Shown here piece by piece: positions 1 through 6,609 of a stretch of 13,369 nucleotides of DNA. The position numbers and the translations under genes are program-made. Location: positions 1 to 13,369 of the forward strand of contig DATJNS010000446.1 of NCBI GenBank assembly GCA_035507915.1, written 5' to 3'. This DNA comes from JACQAI01 sp035507915. Its GTDB lineage: Bacteria; Pseudomonadota; Alphaproteobacteria; Elsterales; Elsteraceae. The notes below the pieces were generated by a model. It was not told the origin of the DNA, made no database searches, and was given only the letters and a program-made list of their open reading frames with translations. Each line of letters begins with the position of its first letter. Positions within the stretch are counted from its first letter, which is position 1.

Positions 1-1
1 G

Positions 2-679
2 GGGGCGGCAGGCGCGCTCAACGGCGCGCGCGACGCGGTGCGCATCTTCGGCAAGACCGATGCGGAGATCCGACGCATCGAGGAGACCCACCGGATCGAC
101 TCGCGCATGCCGGTGCCGAGCCCGATCTCGGCGCGGGTGACCGCGCGCCAGGCCGGCCCCGGGCAGTTCGTGCAGCCGGGCGGCAACCCGGTCTACACGG
201 TCGCCGACCTGTCGACCGTATGGATGATCGCCAAGGTCGCCGAGACCGACATCCCGCTGATCCATTTGGGCCAGGAAGCCGACGTCAAGGTGTTGGCGTT
301 CCCGGGCCGGACGTTCCGCGGCAAGATCACCTACATCGCCGCATCGGTCGATCCCGACACGCACCGGGTGCTGGTGCGCTCGGAGATTCCGGATCCCGGG
401 CACGAGCTGCTGCCCGAGATGTTCGCGACCTTCGTGATTCGGACGGGTCAGACCTACACGTCGCCGGCGGTGCCCGCGGGCGGGGTGGTGCGCGAAGGCG
501 ACGGCACCATGACGTTGTGGGTAACCGGCGACGGCCGCCGGTTCGACAGGCGCACCGTGCATATCGGGCTGCAGGAGGACGGTTTCGACCAGGTGCTCGA
601 CGGCGTCAAGCCGGGCGAGCGCGTGGCGACCGACGGCGCACTGTTCCTGAGCAATGCGCTGACCGCGGCCTCACGATGA
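2..679 (+). CDS. RND efflux periplasmic adaptor (CusB/CzcB/HlyD-type), 5' end missing
   Basis: This is the membrane-fusion subunit of a tripartite RND pump, which links the inner-membrane permease to an outer-membrane channel in the periplasm. The frame is open from base 2, so the true start lies before the window; the GTG at 38 is only an internal valine. The visible 225 residues hold the end of the hairpin/lipoyl region, with the typical stretch VRIFGKTDAEIRRIE followed by the second lipoyl half (PISARV, GPGQFVQPGG). Then comes the beta-barrel strand LSTVWMIAKVAETDIPL, which is characteristic of CusB/CzcB-like adaptors, and a membrane-proximal domain ending near KPGERVATDGALFL. No signal peptide can be assessed. 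The stop lies 58 bases before the permease gene, the usual adaptor-permease order. Family assignment is firm; the substrate is not determined. Confidence 0.93.
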   Translation, partial: GAAGALNGARDAVRIFGKTDAEIRRIEETHRIDSRMPVPSPISARVTARQAGPGQFVQPGGNPVYTVADLSTVWMIAKVAETDIPLIHLGQEADVKVLAFPGRTFRGKITYIAASVDPDTHRVLVRSEIPDPGHELLPEMFATFVIRTGQTYTSPAVPAGGVVREGDGTMTLWVTGDGRRFDRRTVHIGLQEDGFDQVLDGVKPGERVATDGALFLSNALTAASR

Positions 680-737
680 CGGGACCGATCACCGGAATGT
701 CACGCGGCGCCTTGGATCCGAACCCGGAGCGCCAGGC

Positions 738-3700
738 GTGCTGAAATCCGTCCTGATGTTCGGGCTGACCCGGCGCCCGATCATCCTGCTCGGCATGCTG
801 GTGTTCATCGGCGGCGGGCTGATGGCCTACTCCAGGCTCAACATCGAGGCCTATCCGAACCCGGCGCCGGTGATCCTCGAGATCACGGCGCAGAGCACCG
901 GTTTGTCGGCCGAGGAGATGGAGCGCTACTACACCATCCCGATGGAGATCGGCCTGGCGCCGACGCCCGGCATCGACAACATCCGCTCGACCTCGTTCTA
1001 CGGCCTGTCGTTCATTCGCGTCACCTTCAAGTACGGCGTCGACTACTACTTCGCCTACACGCAGGCCGCGCTCAATCTGCAGCAGAATGTCAGCCTGCCG
1101 AACAACGTCATACCGCAGATCCAGGCGTCCAGCCTGGTCGGCGAGATCTACCGCTACCAGGTGACCGGCCCGCCGAACTACGGGTTGACCAATCTCCGCA
1201 CCGTGAACAACTGGATCGTGATGCGGCGGCTCCTCACGGTTCCGGGCGTGGTTCAGATCAACCCGTGGGGCGGCACGACCAAGGAGTACGAGGTCGAGGT
1301 CGACCGCAACAAGCTCGACGCCTACAACGTCACACTGCCCCAGCTGATCAGCGCGCTCGGCAACTCCAACGTCAATGTCGGCGGCCGCACCATCAACATC
1401 GGCCAGCAGTCGGTCAACATCCGCGGCGTCGGCCTGATCGACACCGGCGGCGACAAGGACCTCACCCAGGGCTGGAAGGTCAGCGACATCGAGAACGTCG
1501 TGCTGACCCAGTCGGGCGGCGTGCCGGTGCTGGTGAAGGACGTGGCGCGGGTTTATGTCGGCTCCGTGCCGCGGCTCGGCAAGGCCGGCCGCGACGACCA
1601 GGACGATATCGTCGCCGGCATCGTCGTGATGAACCGGACGATGCACACCAACGACGTGGTCGAGCGCGTCAAGGCCGAAGTCGCCAGAATGAACAGCGAC
1701 GGCACTCTGCCGTCCGGCGTCAAGGTCGTGCCCTACTACGACCGCAGCGTCTTGGTCGGCGTCACCACCCATACCGTCATCCACAACCTGATCTTCGGTT
1801 GCGTGTTGGTGTTCCTCATCCAGTGGATCTTCCTCGGCGACCTGCGCAGCGCGATCATCGTCGGCGCCAACATACCGTTCGCGCTGTTCTTCAGCATCGT
1901 GATCCTGGTGATCGCAGGCGAGTCGGCGAACCTGTTGTCGGTCGGCGCGGTCGATTTCGGCATCATCGTCGACTCGTGCGTGATCCTGGTCGAGAACATC
2001 TTCCGCCGGCTCCAGCACGACGACCGCTCGCCGGCGGCCGGCGTTCCGAAGCCGAAGCGTCGTCCGGATCGCAATTACGGCAAGGATGACGTTTGGCCCG
2101 AAAAGACCCGGCAGATCTTCCGCGCGGCGCTCGACGTCGACAAGGCGGTCTTCTTCTCCACCCTGATCACCGTCGCCGCGTTCGTGCCGCTCTTCACCAT
2201 GGAGGGCGTCGAGGGCCAGATCTTCGGCCCGATGGCCAAGACCTACGGCTACGCGCTGGCCGGCGCATTGCTCGCTACCTTCACGATCTCGCCCGTGCTG
2301 GCGACGCTGCTGATTCCCGAGCACGTCAAGGAAACCGAAACGATCCTGGTGCGCGGGTTGCGCCACGTCTATTCGCCGGTGCTGCGCTGGACGCTCGCTC
2401 ACCGCACGGTCGCGGTCGCCGCCGGGCTGGCGACGCTGCTCCTGGCGGGCATATTGATCCCGCGGCTGGGCAGCGAGTTCCTGCCGGCGCTCGAGGAAGG
2501 CAATCTGTGGATCCGCGCCTCGATGCCGCCGACCATCTCGCTCGAAGCCGGCATGCAGTACGTGAACAAGCTGCGCCGGATCATCAAGAGCCATCCGGAG
2601 GTCATCACGGTCGTCTCGCAGCACGGCCGGCCGGACGACGGCAGTGACGCCTCGGGCTTCTACAACGCCGAGTTTTTCGCGCCGCTCAAGCCGTTCGACG
2701 AGTGGCCGCCGGGCATGACCAAGGAGAAGCTGATCAAGCAGCTCCAGCAGGAGTTCGGCGCGGAGACGGTCGGGATCGACTTCAACTTCTCGCAGTACAT
2801 CCAGGACAACGTCGAGGAGGGGCTGTCCGGCGTGAAGGGCGCCAACTCGGTGAAGATCATCGGACCGGATCTTCCGACGCTGGAACAGTTCGGCATGCAG
2901 GTGCTGCACGAGATGGATCAGGTGCGCGGCATCACGGATCTGGGCATCTTCCGCGTCCTCGGTCAGCCCAACCTGGACATCAAGGTCGACCGCGAAAAGG
3001 CGGCGCGCTACGGCCTCAACGCCGGCGACATCAACACCGTGATCCAGGCGGCTGCCGGCGGCACCTCGGCCGGCACGATCCTGGAGGGCGACCGGCAGTT
3101 CAATCTGAACGTCCGCTTCGCGCCGCAATACCGCGATAGCATCGACAAGATCCGCAACATTCCGGTCGGCTACACGACGGCGAGCGGCGCCACGGCCTAC
3201 ATCCCGTTGGGCGAGCTCGCAAAGGTCTCGTTGGATACCGGCGCATCCTACATCTATCACGAATCCAACACGCGATTCATTCCGATCAAGTTCAGCGTGC
3301 GCGGCCGCGACCTCGGCAGCGCGGTCGCCGAGGCGCAGGCGCGCATCAAGAAGAACGTCAAGCTGCCGAGCGGTTACCGCATCGTCTGGGCCGGCGAGTT
3401 CGAGGAGCTCGAGAAGGCACAGCAGCGCCTCATGATCGTCGTGCCGATCAGCCTCGTCCTCATCATGGTCCTGCTCTACGGCCTGTTCAACTCGCTGCGC
3501 GACAGCCTGCTCACGTTGGCCGGCATTCCGTTCGCGATCGCCGGCGGCGTGCTGGCGCTCTACCTCACCGACCTCGACTTCAGCATCTCGGCGGCGATCG
3601 GTTTCGTCTCGCTGTTCGGCGTATCGGTGATGGACGGCATCTTGATGATCACCTACTACAATCAGGTGCGCGCCGCCGGGATGCAGGGCAACGAGGCGAT

Positions 3701-4025
3701 GCAGTACGCCGCCGAGCAGCGCATGCGACCGATGCTGATGACCGCGTGGTCGGCCTGCATCGGTCTCTTCCCCGCGGCGATCTCCAACGGCATCGGCAGC
3801 CAGGTGCAGCGCCCGCTCGCGACCGTGATCGTCGGCGGCATGCTGCTCGGACCCGTCATGCTGCTCGTGATCGTGCCGGCGCTGCGGATGGTGTTCTTGC
3901 GCGGCGATCAGGATCCCGACCCGCCGCGGTTGGAGGCGCACGACACGGGTCCCGAGCATCCCGCGCCGGCCGGCCACATCGAGGAGCCGATGCTCGTCCA
4001 TCGCACGGGTGAGGCGGACGGCTGA
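738..4025 (+). CDS. RND efflux permease, CusA/CzcA (HME) type
   Basis: This is the inner-membrane proton-driven pump of a tripartite exporter, 1095 residues, slightly longer than CusA or CzcA. It starts at GTG 738; GGAG at 726-729 lies 8 bases upstream and no ATG occurs earlier in frame. The layout is a first helix near residues 10-30, a large periplasmic loop, a helix bundle from about 345 to 550, a second periplasmic loop with LGSEFLPALEEGNLW, and a last helix bundle from about 900 to 1050. The HME proton-relay motif DFGIIVDSCVILVEN is present with D406, D412 and E419, matching the acidic triad described for CzcA. The position of the CusA copper-binding Met573 appears to be R593, which argues against Cu(I)/Ag(I). 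A charged cytoplasmic loop (about 426-462) and a hydrophilic Pro/Glu-rich tail (last ~40 residues) are notable. It is cotranscribed with the adaptor by position. The exact substrate is unknown. Confidence 0.93.
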   Translation: MLKSVLMFGLTRRPIILLGMLVFIGGGLMAYSRLNIEAYPNPAPVILEITAQSTGLSAEEMERYYTIPMEIGLAPTPGIDNIRSTSFYGLSFIRVTFKYGVDYYFAYTQAALNLQQNVSLPNNVIPQIQASSLVGEIYRYQVTGPPNYGLTNLRTVNNWIVMRRLLTVPGVVQINPWGGTTKEYEVEVDRNKLDAYNVTLPQLISALGNSNVNVGGRTINIGQQSVNIRGVGLIDTGGDKDLTQGWKVSDIENVVLTQSGGVPVLVKDVARVYVGSVPRLGKAGRDDQDDIVAGIVVMNRTMHTNDVVERVKAEVARMNSDGTLPSGVKVVPYYDRSVLVGVTTHTVIHNLIFGCVLVFLIQWIFLGDLRSAIIVGANIPFALFFSIVILVIAGESANLLSVGAVDFGIIVDSCVILVENIFRRLQHDDRSPAAGVPKPKRRPDRNYGKDDVWPEKTRQIFRAALDVDKAVFFSTLITVAAFVPLFTMEGVEGQIFGPMAKTYGYALAGALLATFTISPVLATLLIPEHVKETETILVRGLRHVYSPVLRWTLAHRTVAVAAGLATLLLAGILIPRLGSEFLPALEEGNLWIRASMPPTISLEAGMQYVNKLRRIIKSHPEVITVVSQHGRPDDGSDASGFYNAEFFAPLKPFDEWPPGMTKEKLIKQLQQEFGAETVGIDFNFSQYIQDNVEEGLSGVKGANSVKIIGPDLPTLEQFGMQVLHEMDQVRGITDLGIFRVLGQPNLDIKVDREKAARYGLNAGDINTVIQAAAGGTSAGTILEGDRQFNLNVRFAPQYRDSIDKIRNIPVGYTTASGATAYIPLGELAKVSLDTGASYIYHESNTRFIPIKFSVRGRDLGSAVAEAQARIKKNVKLPSGYRIVWAGEFEELEKAQQRLMIVVPISLVLIMVLLYGLFNSLRDSLLTLAGIPFAIAGGVLALYLTDLDFSISAAIGFVSLFGVSVMDGILMITYYNQVRAAGMQGNEAMQYAAEQRMRPMLMTAWSACIGLFPAAISNGIGSQVQRPLATVIVGGMLLGPVMLLVIVPALRMVFLRGDQDPDPPRLEAHDTGPEHPAPAGHIEEPMLVHRTGEADG

Positions 4026-4044
4026 AGCGCAGCACGGCTGTATC

Positions 4045-4061
4045 AGGGAGAGCCACCCATC
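4045..4061 (+). promoter_or_regulatory. Shine-Dalgarno and ATC initiation site of the PAS gene
   Basis: AGGGAG (4045-4050) is followed by 8 bases and then ATC (4059-4061). The codons after ATC read DATKLHESARSLLAYW, which looks like the normal N-terminus of this family. The arrangement is what one expects of an ATG start in which the last base has become C. ATC is a rarely used bacterial start, so translation may be weak, or the base may be a sequencing or assembly error. Confidence 0.55.
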
Positions 4062-4619
4062 GACGCCACGAAACTCCATGAGAGCGCGCGCTCTCTCCTC
4101 GCCTATTGGGGGCGCATCCACCCCCCGGAGGGATTGCCGGGTCGACAGCACTTCGATCCGGCCGCGGTCGTGGCGTTGTTGCCCAATCTCATCCTGGTGG
4201 AGGTTCAGCGCGATCCGCTGCGATTCCGCTACCGCCTGGCCGGCAGCCGGGTCGATCTGGTGAGCGGCAAGCCGCTGTCGGGGAAGTGGATGGACGAGGC
4301 GTTCGCCGATCACCCCAACGCCGCCGCGCTGATCGACGAATATATCGAGGTGGTCGCGACCGGACGGCCGATGTGGCGGCGCGGCAGACCGAACGTCGTG
4401 CCGGCGCTCGGCTGCGAGACCATCGAGGTCTTGCGTCTGCCGCTCGCGACGGACGGCAAGACGATCGACATGATCCTGGGGATCACGCTCTATTTCGATG
4501 CGGCGGGGGCGCCGCTCGAGAGCGGCGCGCACCGCATGCTCGGCTATGGGTCGGCCGAGACGGCGCGCTCGACGCAGACGGCGATCGACCGCGATCCGTC
4601 ATCGCACGGCGGCTGGTGA
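4059..4619 (+). CDS. PAS_5 family (DUF1457-like) PAS-domain protein with probable ATC start
   Basis: This is a small single-domain protein resembling the PAS_5 family common in Alphaproteobacteria, probably a cytoplasmic sensor or adaptor of unknown ligand. The family-like core runs from LLAYWGR (residues 13-19) through FDPAAVVALLPNLILVEV and LRFRYRLAGSRVDLVSGKPL to ILGITLYFD, and no output domain follows. Coding character continues upstream of the first standard start codon (TTG 4134) back to ATC 4059, which has AGGGAG at 4045-4050 with an 8-base spacer. No ATG, GTG or TTG occurs in frame between the stop at 4023 and 4134, and TTG 4134 would delete 25 family-like residues and has its GGAGG only 2 bases away. 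From ATC the product is 186 residues, from TTG 161. It lies 33 bases after the permease gene, so it is probably in the same operon. Domain call is good; the start is inferred. Confidence 0.8.
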   Translation: MDATKLHESARSLLAYWGRIHPPEGLPGRQHFDPAAVVALLPNLILVEVQRDPLRFRYRLAGSRVDLVSGKPLSGKWMDEAFADHPNAAALIDEYIEVVATGRPMWRRGRPNVVPALGCETIEVLRLPLATDGKTIDMILGITLYFDAAGAPLESGAHRMLGYGSAETARSTQTAIDRDPSSHGGW

Positions 4620-4694
4620 CCTAGCCGCCGCAACCGCCCTTACGCAAAACCGACCTTGATCTCTCAGGGAAGGTTGGCATAGAGGCATGGGGAT

Positions 4695-5165
4695 ATGGCG
4701 ATCAAGATCCGTCCCTCCCGGCGAGGAAACTTCGACATGACCGGGGCCCGGCTGATCGAGCTTGGGGTCGGCTTCGCCGGCTACGATCACCATCAGAACT
4801 GCTATACCGGCGTCGTCATCCCGGCCGGCGTCGAGGCCGCGCTGATCGCCGATCCCCTGATCGAGATCGAGCAGGACTCCGCGCCGGCCCCGCGGCATGC
4901 CGGACCCGTGTGGTCGAGCGCGCAGTCCGATGCCGGGCCGCTGGAGATGGGGCGCCGGCTCCGCAAGCTCAGAGCCACCGCCGGACTGGACATCCAGACG
5001 GCGGCCGCGCTGAGCGGCGGCAAGCTGTCGGCGGAGACCATCGAGCGCGTCGAGCGCACTGGAATCTGCGATGTTTGCGAGCTGGTCGCGCTCGCGGATC
5101 TCTATGCCGCGTCGCTCGACCACATCGCCGGCCGCGCCGTGATTGGCGGCAACCGCCGCCGTTGA
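4695..5165 (+). CDS. Small protein with C-terminal XRE-type helix-turn-helix and unknown N-terminal region
   Basis: The 156-residue product has two parts. Residues about 85-146 (MGRRLRKLRATAGLDIQTAA through LADLYAASLDHIAGR) read as a Cro/C1-type helix-turn-helix, so the protein probably binds DNA as a repressor or autoregulator. Residues 1-70 begin with basic residues (IKIRPSRRG) and contain GYDHHQNCYTGVVIPAG and an acidic strand; I do not recognise this region. A C-x2-C pair (C125, C128) sits in the loop between the last two HTH helices, where typical XRE proteins have a Pro/Ser-rich turn. The ATG at 4695 has AGAGG at 4681-4685, 9 bases upstream. The gene starts 75 bases after the PAS gene and could be the distal cistron of the efflux operon or separate. 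It might regulate the pump, but this is inferred only from position. Confidence 0.75.
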   Translation: MAIKIRPSRRGNFDMTGARLIELGVGFAGYDHHQNCYTGVVIPAGVEAALIADPLIEIEQDSAPAPRHAGPVWSSAQSDAGPLEMGRRLRKLRATAGLDIQTAAALSGGKLSAETIERVERTGICDVCELVALADLYAASLDHIAGRAVIGGNRRR

Positions 5166-5184
5166 GCCCTCGCGCCACGCCGGT

Positions 5185-5205
5185 CCGCCGGGGCTCGGGC
5201 GGCGG
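5185..5205 (+). terminator. Possible GC hairpin after the HTH gene
   Basis: CCGCCG (5185-5190) and CGGCGG (5200-5205) can pair as a 6-bp GC stem with a 9-base loop, 19 bases after the HTH gene stop. No T-tract follows, so it would not be a classic intrinsic terminator. At this base composition a 6-bp stem can occur by chance. Confidence 0.25.
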
Positions 5206-5237
5206 CTGGCGCCGAGACGGCGACCCCGTTACGATCC

Positions 5238-5253
5238 TGCTGTCGCAACAGCA
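5238..5253 (+). promoter_or_regulatory. Perfect dyad just before the dioxygenase ribosome-binding site
   Basis: TGCTGT, a CGCA spacer and ACAGCA form a perfect 6-bp inverted repeat. It ends one base before the GGGTGG (5255-5260) that serves as ribosome-binding site. It could be an operator for a dimeric repressor or an RNA hairpin affecting initiation. There is no direct evidence beyond the symmetry and its position. Confidence 0.4.
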
Positions 5254-5266
5254 CGGGTGGATGCCG

Positions 5267-6112
5267 ATGACGGACGTGGCTGAGGACATGGCTATTCGGC
5301 CGCTCTCACCGGCGCTTGGCGCCGAGATCACGGGGATCGATCTCGGGCGAGCCTCGTCCGCCGCACTGTCGCGCGCCTATGACACGTTTCTCGCGCATTC
5401 GGTGCTCGTTGTGCGCGACCAGGACCTGACGCCGGCGCAGTTCGTCGCGTTCGGCGAGCGTTTCGGCGTGGTTCAACCGCACACCGTCACGCGCAACCGC
5501 CATCCGGAGAGCGCGAAGATCACCGTGCTGGGCAGCATGATCGGCGAGGACAGGCCGCCCGACCGCGCCGTGCTGATGCGCGGCGTCGGGTGGCATTCGG
5601 ACATGGCGTTCGAGGCAGTGCCGGCCAAGGCGACCGCGCTCTACGCGCGCGAGGTGCCGACGATCGGCGGCGACACCCTGTTCGCGAGCATGTATGCCGC
5701 CTACGAGGCGCTGCCCGAGCGGCTACGCGCACGCCTTGAGCCGCTGATGGGCGTGTTCAAGTACGGCGGGCGGACGGCTCACGGCACCGACATCTTGACC
5801 GACGCGCAGCGGGCCAAGCCGCCGGTGCACCACCCCGCCGTGCGCGTCCACCCCGAGACGGGACGCAAGGCGCTCTATCTCAACCCCTACCATTCGCTCG
5901 GCTTCGTCGGCGTCGAGCCAGCCGAGAGCGACGACATGCTGGACGAGATCTTCGCGCGCCATCTGGTGCGGCCGGAGTGGGAATACCGGCACAAGTGGCG
6001 GCCGGGCGACGTCGTCGTCTGGGACAACCGCTGCCTCGTCCATTCGGCCACCGGCGACTATCCGCTCGATCAGCGCCGTCACATCTGGCGGGTCTGCATC
6101 ATGGCGCAATGA
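5267..6112 (+). CDS. TauD/TfdA-family Fe(II)/2-oxoglutarate-dependent dioxygenase
   Basis: This is a cytoplasmic non-haem iron oxygenase of the taurine dioxygenase superfamily, which couples 2-oxoglutarate decarboxylation to hydroxylation, often releasing sulfite or another leaving group. With the start at ATG 5267 it has 281 residues, close to the 283 of TauD. The iron ligands are visible as H110 and D112 in GWHSDMAFE and H259 in RCLVHSATGDY; R275 in RRHIWRV matches the Arg that holds the 2-oxoglutarate carboxylate (R270 in TauD), and R271 is near TauD R266. The N-terminus IRPLSPALGAEITGIDL is typical. Start choice: GGGTGG (5255-5260) is 6 bases from 5267 but touches the alternative ATG 5261; ATG 5288 is also possible. 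No tau or ssu transport genes are adjacent, so taurine is not implied. Substrate unknown; family assignment strong. Confidence 0.92.
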   Translation: MTDVAEDMAIRPLSPALGAEITGIDLGRASSAALSRAYDTFLAHSVLVVRDQDLTPAQFVAFGERFGVVQPHTVTRNRHPESAKITVLGSMIGEDRPPDRAVLMRGVGWHSDMAFEAVPAKATALYAREVPTIGGDTLFASMYAAYEALPERLRARLEPLMGVFKYGGRTAHGTDILTDAQRAKPPVHHPAVRVHPETGRKALYLNPYHSLGFVGVEPAESDDMLDEIFARHLVRPEWEYRHKWRPGDVVVWDNRCLVHSATGDYPLDQRRHIWRVCIMAQ

Positions 6113-6134
6113 GCCCGCGCGTGGCCACGCGGGC
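6113..6134. terminator. Hairpin between convergent genes, probable bidirectional terminator
   Basis: GCCCGCG (6113-6119) and CGCGGGC (6128-6134) form a perfect 7-bp GC stem with an 8-base loop. It fills most of the 28 bases between the stop codons of the dioxygenase and the isomerase, and the central GTGGCCAC is itself palindromic. No T-tract flanks it on either side, so termination strength is uncertain, but the position suits a shared terminator. Confidence 0.5.
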
Positions 6135-6140
6135 GGCCGG

Positions 6141-6587
6141 CTAACGCTCGGCGTCCATCTCCGCGAGTTTGGCGACGCGCCGGCGGAACTCCTCGGCGGT
6201 CGAGAATGTCGCCCCGAGATAGGCGGTGACCAGATCCTTGGCGAGCCAGGCCCCGACGATCTGCGCCCCGATGCACATCATGTTGACGTCGTCGTGCTCG
6301 ACGCTCTGGTGCGCCGAGTGCACGTCGTGGCACACGGCGGCGCGGATGCCCTTCATCTTGTTGGCACCGATCGAGGCGCCGACGCCGGTGCCGCAGATCA
6401 TCAGGCCGCGCTCTGCCTGCCGGGACGTTATGGCGGCGGCCACCTTGCGCGCGATGTCGGGGAAGTCGACCGGACCGGGGTCGTAGGAGCCGACGTCGAG
6501 CACCTCGTGACCGAGTTCGCGCAGGAACGCGAGCAGTTCGGCCTTCATCGGGAAGCCCGCGTGGTCGGAGCCGACGACGATCCTCAT
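6141..6587 (-). CDS. rpiB: RpiB/LacA/LacB-family sugar-phosphate isomerase
   Basis: This is a cytoplasmic aldose-ketose isomerase of the RpiB family. The best-known activity is ribose 5-phosphate to ribulose 5-phosphate in the pentose phosphate pathway; relatives act on galactose, allose or tetrose phosphates. The 148 residues match family length. Visible active-site features are SDHAG with D8 and H9, the catalytic Cys65 in CGTGVGASIGANK (the anion-hole loop, T67), H98 in EHDDVNMMCIG for ring opening, and a C-terminal arginine cluster (R135-R137) for phosphate binding. The ATG at 6587 is preceded by AAGGAGAGG, a strong ribosome-binding site. It begins 22 bases after the M24 gene ends, so the two form an operon with this gene second. 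A role in a catabolic route rather than the core pathway is possible. The symbol reflects the family, not a proven substrate. Confidence 0.93.
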   Translation of the reverse strand: MRIVVGSDHAGFPMKAELLAFLRELGHEVLDVGSYDPGPVDFPDIARKVAAAITSRQAERGLMICGTGVGASIGANKMKGIRAAVCHDVHSAHQSVEHDDVNMMCIGAQIVGAWLAKDLVTAYLGATFSTAEEFRRRVAKLAEMDAER

Positions 6588-6609
6588 GAGCCTCTCCTTC
6601 GAGCCGGCG

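Noticed and set aside
4038..4058. CTG 4038 as start of the PAS gene
   Set aside because: It lies upstream of the AGGGAG sequence, so the Shine-Dalgarno would be inside the gene; ATC 4059 fits the spacing better.
606..4532. A 1308-codon open frame on the minus strand, the longest in the window
   Set aside because: It lies opposite the clearly conserved RND permease and PAS genes, has low-complexity Arg/Asp/His/Ala-rich composition without domains, and is explained by GC-rich third codon positions.
4910..5266. N-terminal extension of the dioxygenase back to 4910
   Set aside because: It would overlap the HTH gene by 256 bases with Arg-rich nonsense sequence; family-like sequence starts near 5290.
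5267..6112. Calling the dioxygenase TauD (taurine-specific)
   Set aside because: The residues define only the iron and 2-oxoglutarate sites of the superfamily; no taurine transport genes are nearby.
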